From contig NZ_FOJP01000014.1 of the NCBI RefSeq assembly GCF_900111835.1, forward strand, positions 62,001 through 126,000: 64,000 nt of DNA, given 5' to 3'. Made by a program: the position numbers and the translations under genes. Origin of the DNA: Metapseudomonas otitidis. GTDB lineage: Bacteria > Pseudomonadota > Gammaproteobacteria > Pseudomonadales > Pseudomonadaceae. The notes under the pieces are model-generated. The model did no database searches, was not told the origin of the DNA, and worked only from the letters and a program-made list of their open reading frames with translations. Below are positions 12,821-21,885 of the stretch, in pieces. The first letter of the stretch is position 1, and each line of letters starts with the position of its first letter.

Positions 12821-13732
12821 ATGATGACCCTCCGCCAGATCCGTCATTTCATTGCCGTGGCCGAAAGCGGCTCGATTTCCGCTGCAGCCCAGGCGGTGTT
12901 CATTTCCCAGTCCACCCTGACCCTGGCCATCCAGCAGTTGGAGGACGAGATCGGCGTGCGGCTGTTCGACCGCCATGCCAAAGGCATGACCCTCACCCAC
13001 CAGGGCCACCAGTTCCTGCGCCAGGCGCACCTGATCCTGGCGACGGTGGAGAACGCCAAGCGCAGCCTGCAGCAGAGCACCGACCAGGTGTCCGGGCGCC
13101 TCACCATCGGCGTCACCAGCCTGGTGGCCGGCTACTACCTGGCGGACCTGATCAACCGCTTCCAGCGGGCCTACCCCAACGTGCAGACCCGCGTGGTGGA
13201 GGACGAACGCCCCTACATCGAACACCTGCTGGTGAGCGGCGAGATCGACGTCGGCGTGCTCATCCTCTCCAACCTGGAAGACCGCCACGCCCTGCAGACC
13301 GAGGTGCTGACCCATTCCCCGCATCGCCTCTGGCTGCCGGCCCAGCACCCGCTGCTGGAGCGCGACAGCATCAGCCTGGCAGACGTCGCCGGGCAGCCGC
13401 TGATCCAGCTCAACGCCGACGAAATGGGCCTGCACACCCAGCGCATCTGGTCCCGCGCCGGGCTCACGCCCCAGGTCACCCTGCGCACCGCCTCGGTGGA
13501 GGCCGTGCGCAGCCTGGTGGCCGCCGGGCTCGGCCTGTCGATCCAGCCGGACATGACCTACCGCCCCTGGTCCCTGGAGGGCGACATCATCGAAGCCCGC
13601 CCCCTGGTGGACCTCAGCGAGCCCCTGGACGTGGGCCTGGCCTGGCGCCGGGGCACCACCCGACCGCCGATGGTGGACCCCTTCCTCACCGTCGCCCGGG
13701 AGCATCCGAACACCAAGCGACCTTCGATTTAA
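12821..13732 (+). CDS. LysR-family regulator of the polyamine locus
   Basis: This 303-residue LysR regulator has an N-terminal winged helix (MMTLRQIRHFIAVAESGSIS, recognition region QAVFISQSTLTLAIQQLEDEIG, VRLFDRHAKGMTLT) and a periplasmic-binding-like effector domain from about residue 90 (GRLTIGVTSLVAGYYL). It lies 105 bases before the first aldehyde dehydrogenase gene on the same strand, so it probably controls the transport and catabolism genes that follow. The inducer may be a polyamine or an aminoaldehyde (inference). Two ATG codons in tandem occur at 12821 and 12824, and either could be the start. A motif TTTCGTT followed by ATTTA lies both upstream of this gene and upstream of the dehydrogenase. 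Confidence 0.9.
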   Translation: MMTLRQIRHFIAVAESGSISAAAQAVFISQSTLTLAIQQLEDEIGVRLFDRHAKGMTLTHQGHQFLRQAHLILATVENAKRSLQQSTDQVSGRLTIGVTSLVAGYYLADLINRFQRAYPNVQTRVVEDERPYIEHLLVSGEIDVGVLILSNLEDRHALQTEVLTHSPHRLWLPAQHPLLERDSISLADVAGQPLIQLNADEMGLHTQRIWSRAGLTPQVTLRTASVEAVRSLVAAGLGLSIQPDMTYRPWSLEGDIIEARPLVDLSEPLDVGLAWRRGTTRPPMVDPFLTVAREHPNTKRPSI

Positions 13733-13837
13733 TCGAACGCGCCTTTCGTTATTTAGAATTTGTCGACCCCAGGCCCGAGCTCTAGTCTCTGTCGCTATAC
13801 CAGAAGGTCAGCGCCCGGCCCGTCCACGGAGCCCCGC

Positions 13838-15331
13838 ATGCCCGATAACAAGACCGATAAAAGAAGAACCACGAAGATGACCGGCCCGACCTTGCACACC
13901 GCGCTTCTGATCGATGGCCAGCTGGTCACCGGCGAAGGCATGGCCGAAGCCATCATCAACCCCGCCACCGGCGAAACCCTGGTGAGCATCGCCGATGCCT
14001 CCCAGGACCAGGTCGAACAGGCCATCGCCGCCGCCCACCGCGCCTTCCCCGCCTGGTCCCGCACCACCCCCGCCCACCGTGCCCGTGCCCTCCTGGCCAT
14101 CGCCGATGCCATCGAGCACAAGGCCGAGCAACTGGCCCAGCTGGAATCGCTGAACTGCGGCAAGCCCCTGCACCTGGCCCGCCAGGACGACCTGCCGGCC
14201 ACCGCCGACGTGTTCCGTTTCTTCGCCGGCGCCGTGCGCTGCCAGCAGGGCCAGCTCACCGGTGAATACGTCGCCGGGCACACCAGCATGGTGCGCCGCG
14301 ACCCGGTGGGCGTAGTCGCCTCCATCGCGCCCTGGAACTACCCGCTGATGATGGCCGCGTGGAAGATCGCCCCCGCCCTGGCCGCCGGCAACACCCTGGT
14401 GTTCAAGCCCTCCGAGCACACCCCGCTGAGCGTTCTGGCCCTGGCCCCGCTGCTGGTGGACCTGCTGCCGGCCGGCGTGCTCAACATCGTCTGCGGCGGC
14501 GGCGAGAGCGTCGGCAGCCACCTGGTCAGCCACCCCAAGGTGCGCATGGTTTCCCTTACCGGCGACATCGTCACCGGGCAGAAGATCCTCCAGGCCGCCT
14601 CCCGCACCCTCAAGCGCACCCACCTGGAGCTGGGCGGCAAGGCCCCGGTCATCGTCTGCAACGACGCCGACCTGGCCGCCGTGGTCCAGGGCGTACGCAC
14701 CCACGGCTACTACAACGCCGGGCAGGACTGCACCGCCGCCTGCCGCATCTACGCCCAGGCCGGCATCCACGACCGACTGGTGGCCGAACTGGGCGACGCC
14801 GTGGCGAGCATCCGCTTCGCCCGCAAGCGCGACGCCGACAACGAGATCAGCCCGCTGATCAGCGCCCGCCAGCGCGACCGCGTCGCCAGCTTCGTCGAAC
14901 GCGCCCTCGGCCAGCCCCACATCGAGCGCGTCACCGGCGCCGCCGTGCACTCCGGCCCCGGCTTCTACTACCAGCCCACCCTGCTGGCCGGCTGCAAGCA
15001 GCAGGACGAGATCGTCCAGCGCGAAGTCTTCGGCCCGGTGGTCACCGTCACCCGTTTCGAGCACCTGGAACAGGCCGTGGACTGGGCCAACGACTCCGAA
15101 TACGGCCTGGCCTCCTCGGTATGGACGCAGAACCTCGACCGCGCCTTCCAGATCGCCAACCGGCTGCAGTACGGCTGCACCTGGATCAACACCCATTTCA
15201 TGCTGGCCAGCGAGATGCCCCACGGCGGGCTTAAGCGCTCCGGCTACGGCAAGGACCTGTCCAGCGACTCGCTGCAGGACTACAGCGTGGTGCGCCACAT
15301 CATGGCCTGCCACGGCCAGCTACAGGACTGA
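13838..15331 (+). CDS. Aldehyde dehydrogenase, gamma-aminobutyraldehyde type (copy 1)
   Basis: This NAD-dependent aldehyde dehydrogenase of about 497 residues has the conserved active site: ELGGKAPVI (general base Glu), [11 protein letters not shown] (nucleophile Cys) and [12 protein letters not shown] (cofactor-binding loop). It is closely related to the second copy at 19658-21082, with shared stretches such as [22 protein letters not shown]. It most likely oxidises 4-aminobutanal or a related aminoaldehyde to the amino acid. The ATG at 13838 has GGAG upstream. An ATG at 13877 would give a family-typical 484 residues and is equally possible. It stands between the LysR regulator and the transporter genes. 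Confidence 0.88.
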   Translation: MPDNKTDKRRTTKMTGPTLHTALLIDGQLVTGEGMAEAIINPATGETLVSIADASQDQVEQAIAAAHRAFPAWSRTTPAHRARALLAIADAIEHKAEQLAQLESLNCGKPLHLARQDDLPATADVFRFFAGAVRCQQGQLTGEYVAGHTSMVRRDPVGVVASIAPWNYPLMMAAWKIAPALAAGNTLVFKPSEHTPLSVLALAPLLVDLLPAGVLNIVCGGGESVGSHLVSHPKVRMVSLTGDIVTGQKILQAASRTLKRTHLELGGKAPVIVCNDADLAAVVQGVRTHGYYNAGQDCTAACRIYAQAGIHDRLVAELGDAVASIRFARKRDADNEISPLISARQRDRVASFVERALGQPHIERVTGAAVHSGPGFYYQPTLLAGCKQQDEIVQREVFGPVVTVTRFEHLEQAVDWANDSEYGLASSVWTQNLDRAFQIANRLQYGCTWINTHFMLASEMPHGGLKRSGYGKDLSSDSLQDYSVVRHIMACHGQLQD

Positions 15332-15336
15332 ACGAC

Positions 15337-15358
15337 CGCCGGCGGCACGCTGCCGGCG
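15337..15358 (+). terminator. Hairpin after the first aldehyde dehydrogenase gene
   Basis: CGCCGGC (15337-15343) pairs with GCCGGCG (15352-15358) around an 8-base loop. It begins 6 bases after the stop codon. No T-run follows, so it is more likely a partial terminator or an mRNA 3'-end protector between the dehydrogenase and the binding-protein gene than a full stop. Confidence 0.5.
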
Positions 15359-15461
15359 CACAACAAGACACCCCGGCGGACCGCTCATCCCGGCCGCACG
15401 CGGGACGCTGCACCCCATTGAAGCTGCCCTACCAAAAGAGACAACAACGAGGGAGACACCA

Positions 15462-16607
15462 ATGCGCCAGATCACCCTGCTCAGCGCCATCACCACCGGC
15501 CTGCTCGCCAGTGCCAGCCTCCAGGCCGCCGACGCCATCACCGCCGTGGGAGCCGGCGAAGGCCGCCTCGACATCGTCGCCTGGCCCGGCTACATCGAAC
15601 GCGGCCAGTCCGACAAGAACTACGACTGGGTCAGCCAGTTCGAGAAGGACACCGGCTGCCAGGTCAACGTGAAGACCGCCGCCACCTCCGACGAGATGGT
15701 CAGCCTCATGGCCAAGGGCGGCTACGACCTGGTCACCGCCTCCGGTGACGCCTCGCTGCGCCTGATCTACGGCAAGCGCGTGCAGCCCATCGACCCCAAC
15801 CTGATCCCCAACTGGAAGAACATCGACCCGCGCCTGAAGGACGCGCCCTGGTACACCGTCGCTGGCAAGACCTACGGCACCCCCTACCAGTGGGGCCCCA
15901 ACCTGCTGATGTACAACGCCCAGGCCTTCACCAAGGCCCCGGACAGCTGGTCCGTGGTGTTCGAAGCGCAGAACCTGCCCGACGGCAAGCCCAACAAGGG
16001 CCGCGTACAGGCCTATGACGGCCCGATCTACATCGCCGACGCCGCCCTCTACCTCAAGGCCACCCAGCCCGCCCTGGGCATCACCGACCCCTACCAGCTC
16101 GACGAGAAGCAGTACGCCGCCGTGCTCGACCTGCTGCGCAAGCAGCACAACCTGATCCACCGCTACTGGCACGACACCACCGTGCAGATGAGCGACTTCA
16201 AGAACGAAGGCGTGGTCGCCTCCAGCGCCTGGCCGTACCAGGCCAACGCCCTGAAGACCGAAGGCCAGCCCATCGCCACCGTGTTCCCCAAGGAAGGCGT
16301 CACCGGCTGGGCCGACACCACCATGCTGCACGCCGAGGCCCAGCACCCGAACTGCGCCTACAAGTGGATGAACTGGTCCCTGGAGCCCAAGGTCCAGGGC
16401 GACGTCGCCGCCTGGTTCGGCTCCGTACCCGCCGCACCCGAAGGCTGCAAGGCCAGCGCCCTGCTGGGTGCCGAAGGCTGCAGCACCAACGGCTACGACC
16501 AGTTCGACAAGATCGCCTTCTGGAAGACCCCGCAGGCCGAGGGCGGCAAGTTCGTCCCCTATAGTCGCTGGACCCAGGACTACATCGCGATCATGGGCGG
16601 CCGCTGA
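15462..16607 (+). CDS. ydcS: Polyamine ABC transporter periplasmic binding protein (YdcS type)
   Basis: This 381-residue exported protein has a signal peptide (MRQITLLSAITTGLLASASLQA) and a PotD/PotF-like fold (RLDIVAWPGYIERG at the start of domain 1, DLVTASGDASLRLI, GTPYQWGPNLLMYN). It should capture putrescine, spermidine or a related polyamine in the periplasm. Gene order ydcS-ydcT-ydcU-ydcV-patD is the same as in Escherichia coli, which supports the family choice. GGGAGACACC precedes the ATG. The gap to the ATPase gene is 202 bases and contains a large palindrome and a hairpin, which may keep binding protein more abundant than the membrane parts. Confidence 0.88.
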   Translation: MRQITLLSAITTGLLASASLQAADAITAVGAGEGRLDIVAWPGYIERGQSDKNYDWVSQFEKDTGCQVNVKTAATSDEMVSLMAKGGYDLVTASGDASLRLIYGKRVQPIDPNLIPNWKNIDPRLKDAPWYTVAGKTYGTPYQWGPNLLMYNAQAFTKAPDSWSVVFEAQNLPDGKPNKGRVQAYDGPIYIADAALYLKATQPALGITDPYQLDEKQYAAVLDLLRKQHNLIHRYWHDTTVQMSDFKNEGVVASSAWPYQANALKTEGQPIATVFPKEGVTGWADTTMLHAEAQHPNCAYKWMNWSLEPKVQGDVAAWFGSVPAAPEGCKASALLGAEGCSTNGYDQFDKIAFWKTPQAEGGKFVPYSRWTQDYIAIMGGR

Positions 16608-16621
16608 CCCGGCTGCGCGAC

Positions 16622-16705
16622 CCGAGGGCGTCGTTGCGTCCTCGCTCGACGCTCGCCTACCACACGGTATGTCTCGCGTCTCGCTGCGGGGCGCCTAGCC
16701 CTCGG
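16622..16705. repeat. Imperfect palindromic intergenic element
   Basis: Arms CCGAGGGC (16622-16629) and GCCCTCGG (16698-16705) are exactly symmetric about a centre at 16663/16664, where TACC and GGTA also pair. The interior carries CTCGACGCTC and CGCCTAG, words also present in the long palindrome at 21085-21204 in the same gene cluster. It is probably a species-level intergenic repeat. It lies between ydcS and ydcT. Confidence 0.5.
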
Positions 16706-16741
16706 ACCGCTCGCTCGGCCCAGCCCGGTGCCCCGCACCCT

Positions 16742-16762
16742 CCCCTCGCCGCCGGCGAGGGG
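16742..16762 (+). terminator. Intra-operon hairpin between ydcS and ydcT
   Basis: CCCCTCGCC (16742-16750), loop GCC, GGCGAGGGG (16754-16762) form a perfect 9-bp stem. The following bases (CTCTTACG) are not a strong T-run. Such hairpins after a binding-protein gene commonly lower expression of the downstream membrane and ATPase genes. Confidence 0.55.
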
Positions 16763-16809
16763 CTCTTACGCCACACCTGCACCCTTTTCGCTTTACCGGA
16801 GCACGCACC

Positions 16810-17838
16810 ATGACCACTCCCGCCGTTCAATTCACCCAGGTCTCCCGCCAGTTTGGCGAGGTCAAGGCTGTCGACCGGGTTTCCATCGATATCCAGGACG
16901 GGGAGTTCTTTTCCATGCTCGGCCCCTCCGGCTCGGGCAAGACCACCTGCCTGCGCCTGATCGCCGGTTTCGAGCAGCCCAGCGCGGGTTCCATCCGCAT
17001 CCACGGCGAGGAGGCCGCCGGCCTGCCGCCCTACCTGCGGGACGTCAACACCGTCTTCCAGGACTACGCCCTGTTCCCGCACATGAGCGTGCTGGAGAAC
17101 GTCGCCTACGGCCTCAAGGTCAAGGGCGTGGCCAAGTCCGAGCGCCTGGCCCGTGCCGAAGAGGCCCTGGGCATGGTGGCCCTGGGCGGCTACGGCGGCC
17201 GCAAGCCGGTGCAACTGTCCGGCGGCCAGCGCCAGCGCGTGGCCCTGGCCCGTGCCCTGGTCAACCGCCCCCGCGTGCTGCTGCTGGACGAACCCCTCGG
17301 CGCCCTCGACCTCAAGCTGCGCGAGCAGATGCAGAGCGAGCTGAAGAAGCTCCAGCGCCAGCTGGGCATCACCTTCATCTTCGTCACCCACGACCAGAGC
17401 GAAGCGCTGTCCATGTCCGACCGCGTGGCCGTGTTCAACAAGGGCCGCATCGAGCAGGTGGACACCCCGCGCAACCTCTACATGAAGCCGGCCACCCCCT
17501 TCGTCGCCGAGTTCGTCGGCACCTCCAACGTCCTGCGCGACGACCTGGCCCGCCAGCTCACCGGCAACCCGCAACCCTTCTCCATCCGCCCCGAGCACAT
17601 CCGCTTCGCCCAGGGCGCCTGCGCCAGCGGCGAGGTGGAACTGAGCGGCCTGCTGCACGACATCCAGTACCAGGGCGCCGCCACCCGCTACGAGATCCGC
17701 CTGGACAACGGCCAGAACCTCTGCGTCAGCCAGGCCAACGACCAATGGCAAGCCATCGACCTCGCCCACCAGAGCGGCCAGCGCGTCACCCTGCGCTGGG
17801 CCCGCGAGGCGATGGTGCTGCTGAACGAGGGCGCCTGA
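16810..17838 (+). CDS. ydcT: Polyamine ABC transporter ATPase (YdcT type)
   Basis: This 342-residue ATPase couples ATP hydrolysis to polyamine import. It shows Walker A GPSGSGKTT, Q-loop VFQDYALFPHMSV, signature LSGGQRQRVALARAL, Walker B LLLDEPLGALD and switch His in FVTHDQSEA. A C-terminal TOBE-like domain (IRPEHIRFAQG, GAATRYEIRLDNGQNL) is present, as in PotA/PotG. It is the first of three tightly packed genes, and its TGA is one base before the ATG of the next gene. Confidence 0.93.
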   Translation: MTTPAVQFTQVSRQFGEVKAVDRVSIDIQDGEFFSMLGPSGSGKTTCLRLIAGFEQPSAGSIRIHGEEAAGLPPYLRDVNTVFQDYALFPHMSVLENVAYGLKVKGVAKSERLARAEEALGMVALGGYGGRKPVQLSGGQRQRVALARALVNRPRVLLLDEPLGALDLKLREQMQSELKKLQRQLGITFIFVTHDQSEALSMSDRVAVFNKGRIEQVDTPRNLYMKPATPFVAEFVGTSNVLRDDLARQLTGNPQPFSIRPEHIRFAQGACASGEVELSGLLHDIQYQGAATRYEIRLDNGQNLCVSQANDQWQAIDLAHQSGQRVTLRWAREAMVLLNEGA

Positions 17839-17839
17839 G

Positions 17840-18790
17840 ATGGAACTGACACTCAACGCCGCCCGCGCGCAGGCCCCCAAGGGGCCGATGCGGCGCCTGT
17901 CCAACCTGCTCTACCGCAAGCCGACGCTGTACCTCTCGCTGCTGCTGGTGCCGCCGCTGCTGTGGTTCGGCGCGGTCTACCTCGGCTCGCTGCTGACGCT
18001 GCTGTGGCAGGGCTTCTACACCTTCGATGACTTCACCATGGCGGTCTCCACCGACCTGACCCTGGCGAACTTCCAGGCCCTGTTCCAGGCCGCCAACTTC
18101 GACATCATCCAGCGCACCCTGGTGATGGCCGTGGCGGTCTCGGTGGCCAGTGCCGCCCTGGCCTTCCCCATCGCCTACTACATGGCGCGCTACACCACCG
18201 GCAAGACCAAGGCGTTCTTCTACATCGCCGTGATGATGCCGATGTGGGCCAGCTACATCGTCAAGGCCTACGCCTGGACCCTGCTGCTGGCCAAGGGCGG
18301 CGTCGCCATGTGGTTCGTCCAGCACCTGGGCCTGGAGCCACTGCTGAACCTGCTGCTGGCGACCCCCGGCGTGGGCGGCAACACCCTGTCCACCTCCAAC
18401 TTCGGTCGCTTCCTGGTGTTCGTCTACATCTGGCTGCCGTTCATGATCCTGCCGATCCAGGCCTCCCTGGAGCGCCTGCCGCCGTCGCTGCTGCAAGCCT
18501 CGGCCGACCTCGGCGCGCACCCGCGGCAGACCTTCATGCAGGTGATCCTGCCGCTGTCGGTGCCCGGCATCGCCGCCGGCTCGATCTTCACCTTCAGCCT
18601 CACCCTGGGCGACTTCATCGTGCCGCAGCTGGTGGGCCCGCCCGGCTACTTCATCGGCAGCATGGTCTACGCCCAGCAGGGTGCCATCGGCAACATGCCC
18701 ATGGCCGCCGCGTTCACCCTGGTGCCCATCGTGCTGATCGCCGTGTACCTGTCCATCGTCAAACGCCTGGGGGCCTTCGATGCACTCTGA
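17840..18790 (+). CDS. ydcU: Polyamine ABC transporter permease (YdcU type)
   Basis: This 316-residue inner-membrane permease has about six helices. An N-terminal arm ([19 protein letters not shown]) leads into the PotB-like core with a large loop after helix 1. The EAA-type ATPase contact loop is [24 protein letters not shown] near residue 215. It starts one base after the ATPase stop and overlaps the following permease gene by 11 bases, so the membrane subunits should be made in equal amounts. Confidence 0.9.
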   Translation: MELTLNAARAQAPKGPMRRLSNLLYRKPTLYLSLLLVPPLLWFGAVYLGSLLTLLWQGFYTFDDFTMAVSTDLTLANFQALFQAANFDIIQRTLVMAVAVSVASAALAFPIAYYMARYTTGKTKAFFYIAVMMPMWASYIVKAYAWTLLLAKGGVAMWFVQHLGLEPLLNLLLATPGVGGNTLSTSNFGRFLVFVYIWLPFMILPIQASLERLPPSLLQASADLGAHPRQTFMQVILPLSVPGIAAGSIFTFSLTLGDFIVPQLVGPPGYFIGSMVYAQQGAIGNMPMAAAFTLVPIVLIAVYLSIVKRLGAFDAL

Positions 18791-19586
18791 CAACGCTTCC
18801 TGGAGCCTCAAGGCTGCCGCCTGGGGCGGGCTGGTGTTCCTGCACTTCCCGATCCTCATCATCTTCCTGTACGCCTTCAACACCGAAGACGCCGCGTTCA
18901 GCTTCCCGCCCCAGGGCTTCACCCTGCACTGGTTCAGCGTCGCCTTCGAGCGCCAGGACGTGATCGAATCCATCGTCCTGTCGCTCAAGGTCGCCAGCAT
19001 CGCCACGCTCATCGCCATGGTGCTCGGCACCCTGGCCGCGGCCGCGCTGTACCGCCGGGAGTTCTTCGGCAAGGAAGGCATCTCGCTGATGCTGATCCTG
19101 CCCATCGCCCTGCCCGGCATCATCACCGGCATCGCACTGCTGGCGGCGTTCAAGGCCCTGGGCATCGAACCCGGCCTGATGACCATCGTCATCGGCCACG
19201 CCACCTTCTGCGTGGTGATCGTCTACAACAACGTCATCGCCCGCTTCCGCCGCACCTCCAACAGCCTCATCGAGGCCTCCATGGACCTGGGCGCCGACGG
19301 CTGGCAGACCTTCCGCTACGTGATCCTGCCGAACCTCGGCTCGGCCCTGCTGGCCGGCGGCATGCTCGCCTTCGCCCTCTCCTTCGACGAGATCATCGTC
19401 ACCACCTTCACCGCCGGCCACGAGCGCACCCTGCCGATCTGGCTGCTCAACCAGCTCAGTCGCCCGCGTGACGTCCCGGTGACCAACGTGGTGGCCATGC
19501 TGGTGATGCTGGTGACCATGCTGCCGATCCTCGGCGCCTACTACCTGACCAAAGGGGGCGAAGGCGTGGCCGGCAGCGGCAAATAG
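18780..19586 (+). CDS. ydcV: Polyamine ABC transporter permease (YdcV type)
   Basis: This 268-residue second permease has six predicted helices, starting with [17 protein letters not shown]. The EAA loop is [22 protein letters not shown] (about 160-181), where the ATPase docks. It resembles PotC and YdcV. The start overlaps the end of ydcU by 11 bases. A dehydrogenase gene follows after 71 bases. Confidence 0.9.
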   Translation: MHSDNASWSLKAAAWGGLVFLHFPILIIFLYAFNTEDAAFSFPPQGFTLHWFSVAFERQDVIESIVLSLKVASIATLIAMVLGTLAAAALYRREFFGKEGISLMLILPIALPGIITGIALLAAFKALGIEPGLMTIVIGHATFCVVIVYNNVIARFRRTSNSLIEASMDLGADGWQTFRYVILPNLGSALLAGGMLAFALSFDEIIVTTFTAGHERTLPIWLLNQLSRPRDVPVTNVVAMLVMLVTMLPILGAYYLTKGGEGVAGSGK

Positions 19587-19657
19587 CCGCTCGCCCCCAG
19601 GCCCGAACCCCAGCCGAACGACGACGTTCCCCGTTCAAGAACAAGAGGACTTCAACG

Positions 19658-21082
19658 ATGCAAACCAAGCTCCTGATCAATGGCCAACTGGTCGCTGGCG
19701 AAGGCGAGAAGCTCGCCGTCCTGAACCCCTCCCTGGGCAGCACCCTGGTGGAAATCGCCGAAGCCACCCCGGCCCAGGTCGACGCCGCCGTGCGCGCCGC
19801 CGATGCCGCCTTCGACGGCTGGTCGCAGACCGCACCGAAGGACCGCTCCCTGCTGCTGCTCAAGCTCGCCGATGCCATCGACGCCCACGCCGAAGAACTG
19901 GCTCGCCTGGAATCGCAGAACTGCGGCAAGCCCTTCAGCGCCGCGCTGAACGACGAACTGCCGGCCGTGGCCGACGTGTTCCGCTTCTTCGCCGGTGCCA
20001 GCCGCTGCCTGCAGGGCTCCGCCGCCGGTGAATACCTGCCGGGCCACACCTCGATGATCCGCCGCGACCCGGTGGGCGTGGTCGCCTCCATCGCCCCCTG
20101 GAACTACCCGCTGATGATGGCCGCCTGGAAACTCGGCCCGGCCCTGGCCGCCGGCAACACCGTGGTCCTCAAGCCCTCCGAGCAGACCCCGCTGACCGCC
20201 CTGCGCCTGGGCGAGCTGATCGCCTCGATCTTCCCAGCCGGCGTGGTCAACCTGGTGGTGGGCCGTGGCCCCAGCGTCGGCGAGCCGCTGACCACCCACC
20301 CCAAGGTGCGCATGGTCTCCCTCACCGGCTCGGTCGCCACCGGCAGCCGCATCATCGCCGGCACCGCCGACACCGTTAAGCGCATGCACATGGAGCTGGG
20401 CGGCAAGGCCCCGGTGATCATCTTCGACGACGCCGACATCGACGCCGCCGTGGAAGGCATCCGCACCTTCGGCTTCTACAACGCCGGCCAGGACTGCACC
20501 GCCGCCTGCCGCATCTACGCCCAGAAAGGCATCTACGAAAAGTTCGTCGAGAAGCTCGGTGCCGCCGTCGCCAGCATCCGCTACGGCGAGCAGGACGACC
20601 CGCAGACCGAACTCGGCCCGCTGATCACCGAACAGCACCTGGCCCGCGTCGAAGGCTTCGTCGAGCGCGCCCGCCAGCAGCGCCACATCCGCGTGGTCAC
20701 CGGCGGCAAGCGTGCCGACCGTCCCGGCTTCTTCTTCGAGCCCACCGTGCTGGCCGATGCCCGCCAGGGCGACGAAGTGGTGCGCCGCGAGATCTTCGGC
20801 CCGGTGGTTTCCGTCACCGCCTTCGACGACGAAGCCCAGGCGCTGGCCTGGGCCAACGACTCCGACTACGGCCTGGCCTCCTCCGTGTGGACCGCCGACG
20901 TCGGCCGCGCCCACCGCCTCGCCGCCCGCCTGCAGTACGGCTGCACCTGGGTCAACACCCACTTCATGCTGGTCAGCGAAATGCCTCACGGCGGCGTGAA
21001 GCTGTCGGGCTATGGGAAGGACATGTCGATGTACGGACTCGAGGATTACACCGCCATCCGCCACGTCATGTTCAAACACTGA
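19658..21082 (+). CDS. patD: Gamma-aminobutyraldehyde dehydrogenase (copy 2)
   Basis: This 474-residue enzyme has the exact usual length of PatD/Prr. It oxidises 4-aminobutanal, made from putrescine or spermidine, to GABA with NAD. General base Glu lies in [11 protein letters not shown], nucleophile Cys in [11 protein letters not shown], and the cofactor loop is [19 protein letters not shown] precedes the ATG. Its position right after ydcV matches the E. coli ydcSTUV-patD order. Copy 1 lies upstream at 13838, so the locus carries two related enzymes, perhaps with different aldehyde preferences or regulation. Confidence 0.9.
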   Translation: MQTKLLINGQLVAGEGEKLAVLNPSLGSTLVEIAEATPAQVDAAVRAADAAFDGWSQTAPKDRSLLLLKLADAIDAHAEELARLESQNCGKPFSAALNDELPAVADVFRFFAGASRCLQGSAAGEYLPGHTSMIRRDPVGVVASIAPWNYPLMMAAWKLGPALAAGNTVVLKPSEQTPLTALRLGELIASIFPAGVVNLVVGRGPSVGEPLTTHPKVRMVSLTGSVATGSRIIAGTADTVKRMHMELGGKAPVIIFDDADIDAAVEGIRTFGFYNAGQDCTAACRIYAQKGIYEKFVEKLGAAVASIRYGEQDDPQTELGPLITEQHLARVEGFVERARQQRHIRVVTGGKRADRPGFFFEPTVLADARQGDEVVRREIFGPVVSVTAFDDEAQALAWANDSDYGLASSVWTADVGRAHRLAARLQYGCTWVNTHFMLVSEMPHGGVKLSGYGKDMSMYGLEDYTAIRHVMFKH

Positions 21083-21084
21083 CC

Positions 21085-21204
21085 CTGAGCGCCGCTCGCT
21101 GGCCCGGGCGTTGTTGAGAAGCACGTCGAAATGCTCATGTACTGCAGTACATTCCGCTTTCTCCGCGCTTCTCGCCTAGCCCGGCCTGCGCGCTCGACGC
21201 TCAG
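21085..21204. repeat. 120-base imperfect palindrome
   Basis: The element begins 2 bases after the patD stop and is symmetric about 21144/21145. The centre is the perfect 16-base palindrome ATGTACTGCAGTACAT (21137-21152). GAGAAGC and GCTTCTC pair outside it, and CTGAGCG (21085-21091) and CGCTCAG (21198-21204) form the ends at exactly equal distances. In RNA it would fold into one long hairpin. It is probably a dispersed Pseudomonas intergenic repeat and may also end or protect the transporter transcript. Confidence 0.7.
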
Positions 21205-21344
21205 CGCTTCATGCACCCCCTGTAGGGGCGAATTCATTCGCCCGCTCTTGTGGGACCTGCTCCCGGGCTGAAGCCCGGGCTACGGGCTCCTCTCCACTGG
21301 CTTTGCTTCACCACTGCTGCACCCCACCCCCAGGAGAACCCGAA

Positions 21345-21821
21345 ATGCGAACCACCCTGCGTAGTTTCAGCTTCATCCTGCTCTGCACCGCCGCCGGTCT
21401 CGCCCAGGCCGCCAGCGACGCCAAGTCTGTCGTCGAAGGCTACATGGCCGCCTGGAACGCCCACGACGCCGACAAGGCCGCCACCTTCCTCGCCGATGAC
21501 GCGGTGTACTTCGACGCCACCGTCGGCACGCCGCAGAACGGCAAGGCAGCGGCCCGCGACAACGTCATCAAGGTGTTCATCGGCGCCGTGCCGGACCTGA
21601 CCTGGAAGATGACCAGCGCACCCATCGTCGGGCCCGACGGCATCGCCTTCCAGTGGGAGTTCGCCGGCACCAACAGCGGCGCCTGGAGCGCCGAGACCCC
21701 GGCCACCGGCAAGCCCCTGAAGTTCGAAGGGGTCAGCTTCGTCCGTATCAAGGACGGCAAGATCGTCTACCAGGGCGACTACTACGACGCCCTCGGCTTC
21801 AATAAGCAATTGGGCTGGTAA
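21345..21821 (+). CDS. Exported SnoaL/NTF2-like protein
   Basis: This 158-residue protein has a signal peptide (MRTTLRSFSFILLCTAAGLAQA) followed by one SnoaL-like NTF2 fold (VVEGYMAAWNAHDADKAATF, an ADDAVYFDATVG strand, and VSFVRIKDGKIVYQGDYYD at the end). NTF2-like proteins form a cone-shaped pocket used for binding or simple catalysis. Which one applies here is unknown. AGGAGAACCCGAA supports the ATG at 21345. It sits between patD and spermidine dehydrogenase, so a periplasmic role linked to polyamine or aminoaldehyde handling is likely (inference). Confidence 0.8.
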   Translation: MRTTLRSFSFILLCTAAGLAQAASDAKSVVEGYMAAWNAHDADKAATFLADDAVYFDATVGTPQNGKAAARDNVIKVFIGAVPDLTWKMTSAPIVGPDGIAFQWEFAGTNSGAWSAETPATGKPLKFEGVSFVRIKDGKIVYQGDYYDALGFNKQLGW

Positions 21822-21885
21822 GCCCACGGGGGCCCGGCAACGATCCGGGCGCCCGCACCCACAACAAACGCCTTGCAGGTACACC

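Noticed and set aside
21085-21204. Palindrome considered as a phage attachment site or integron attC
   Set aside because: There is no integrase or tRNA nearby and no attC core sequences. Its symmetry fits an intergenic repeat.
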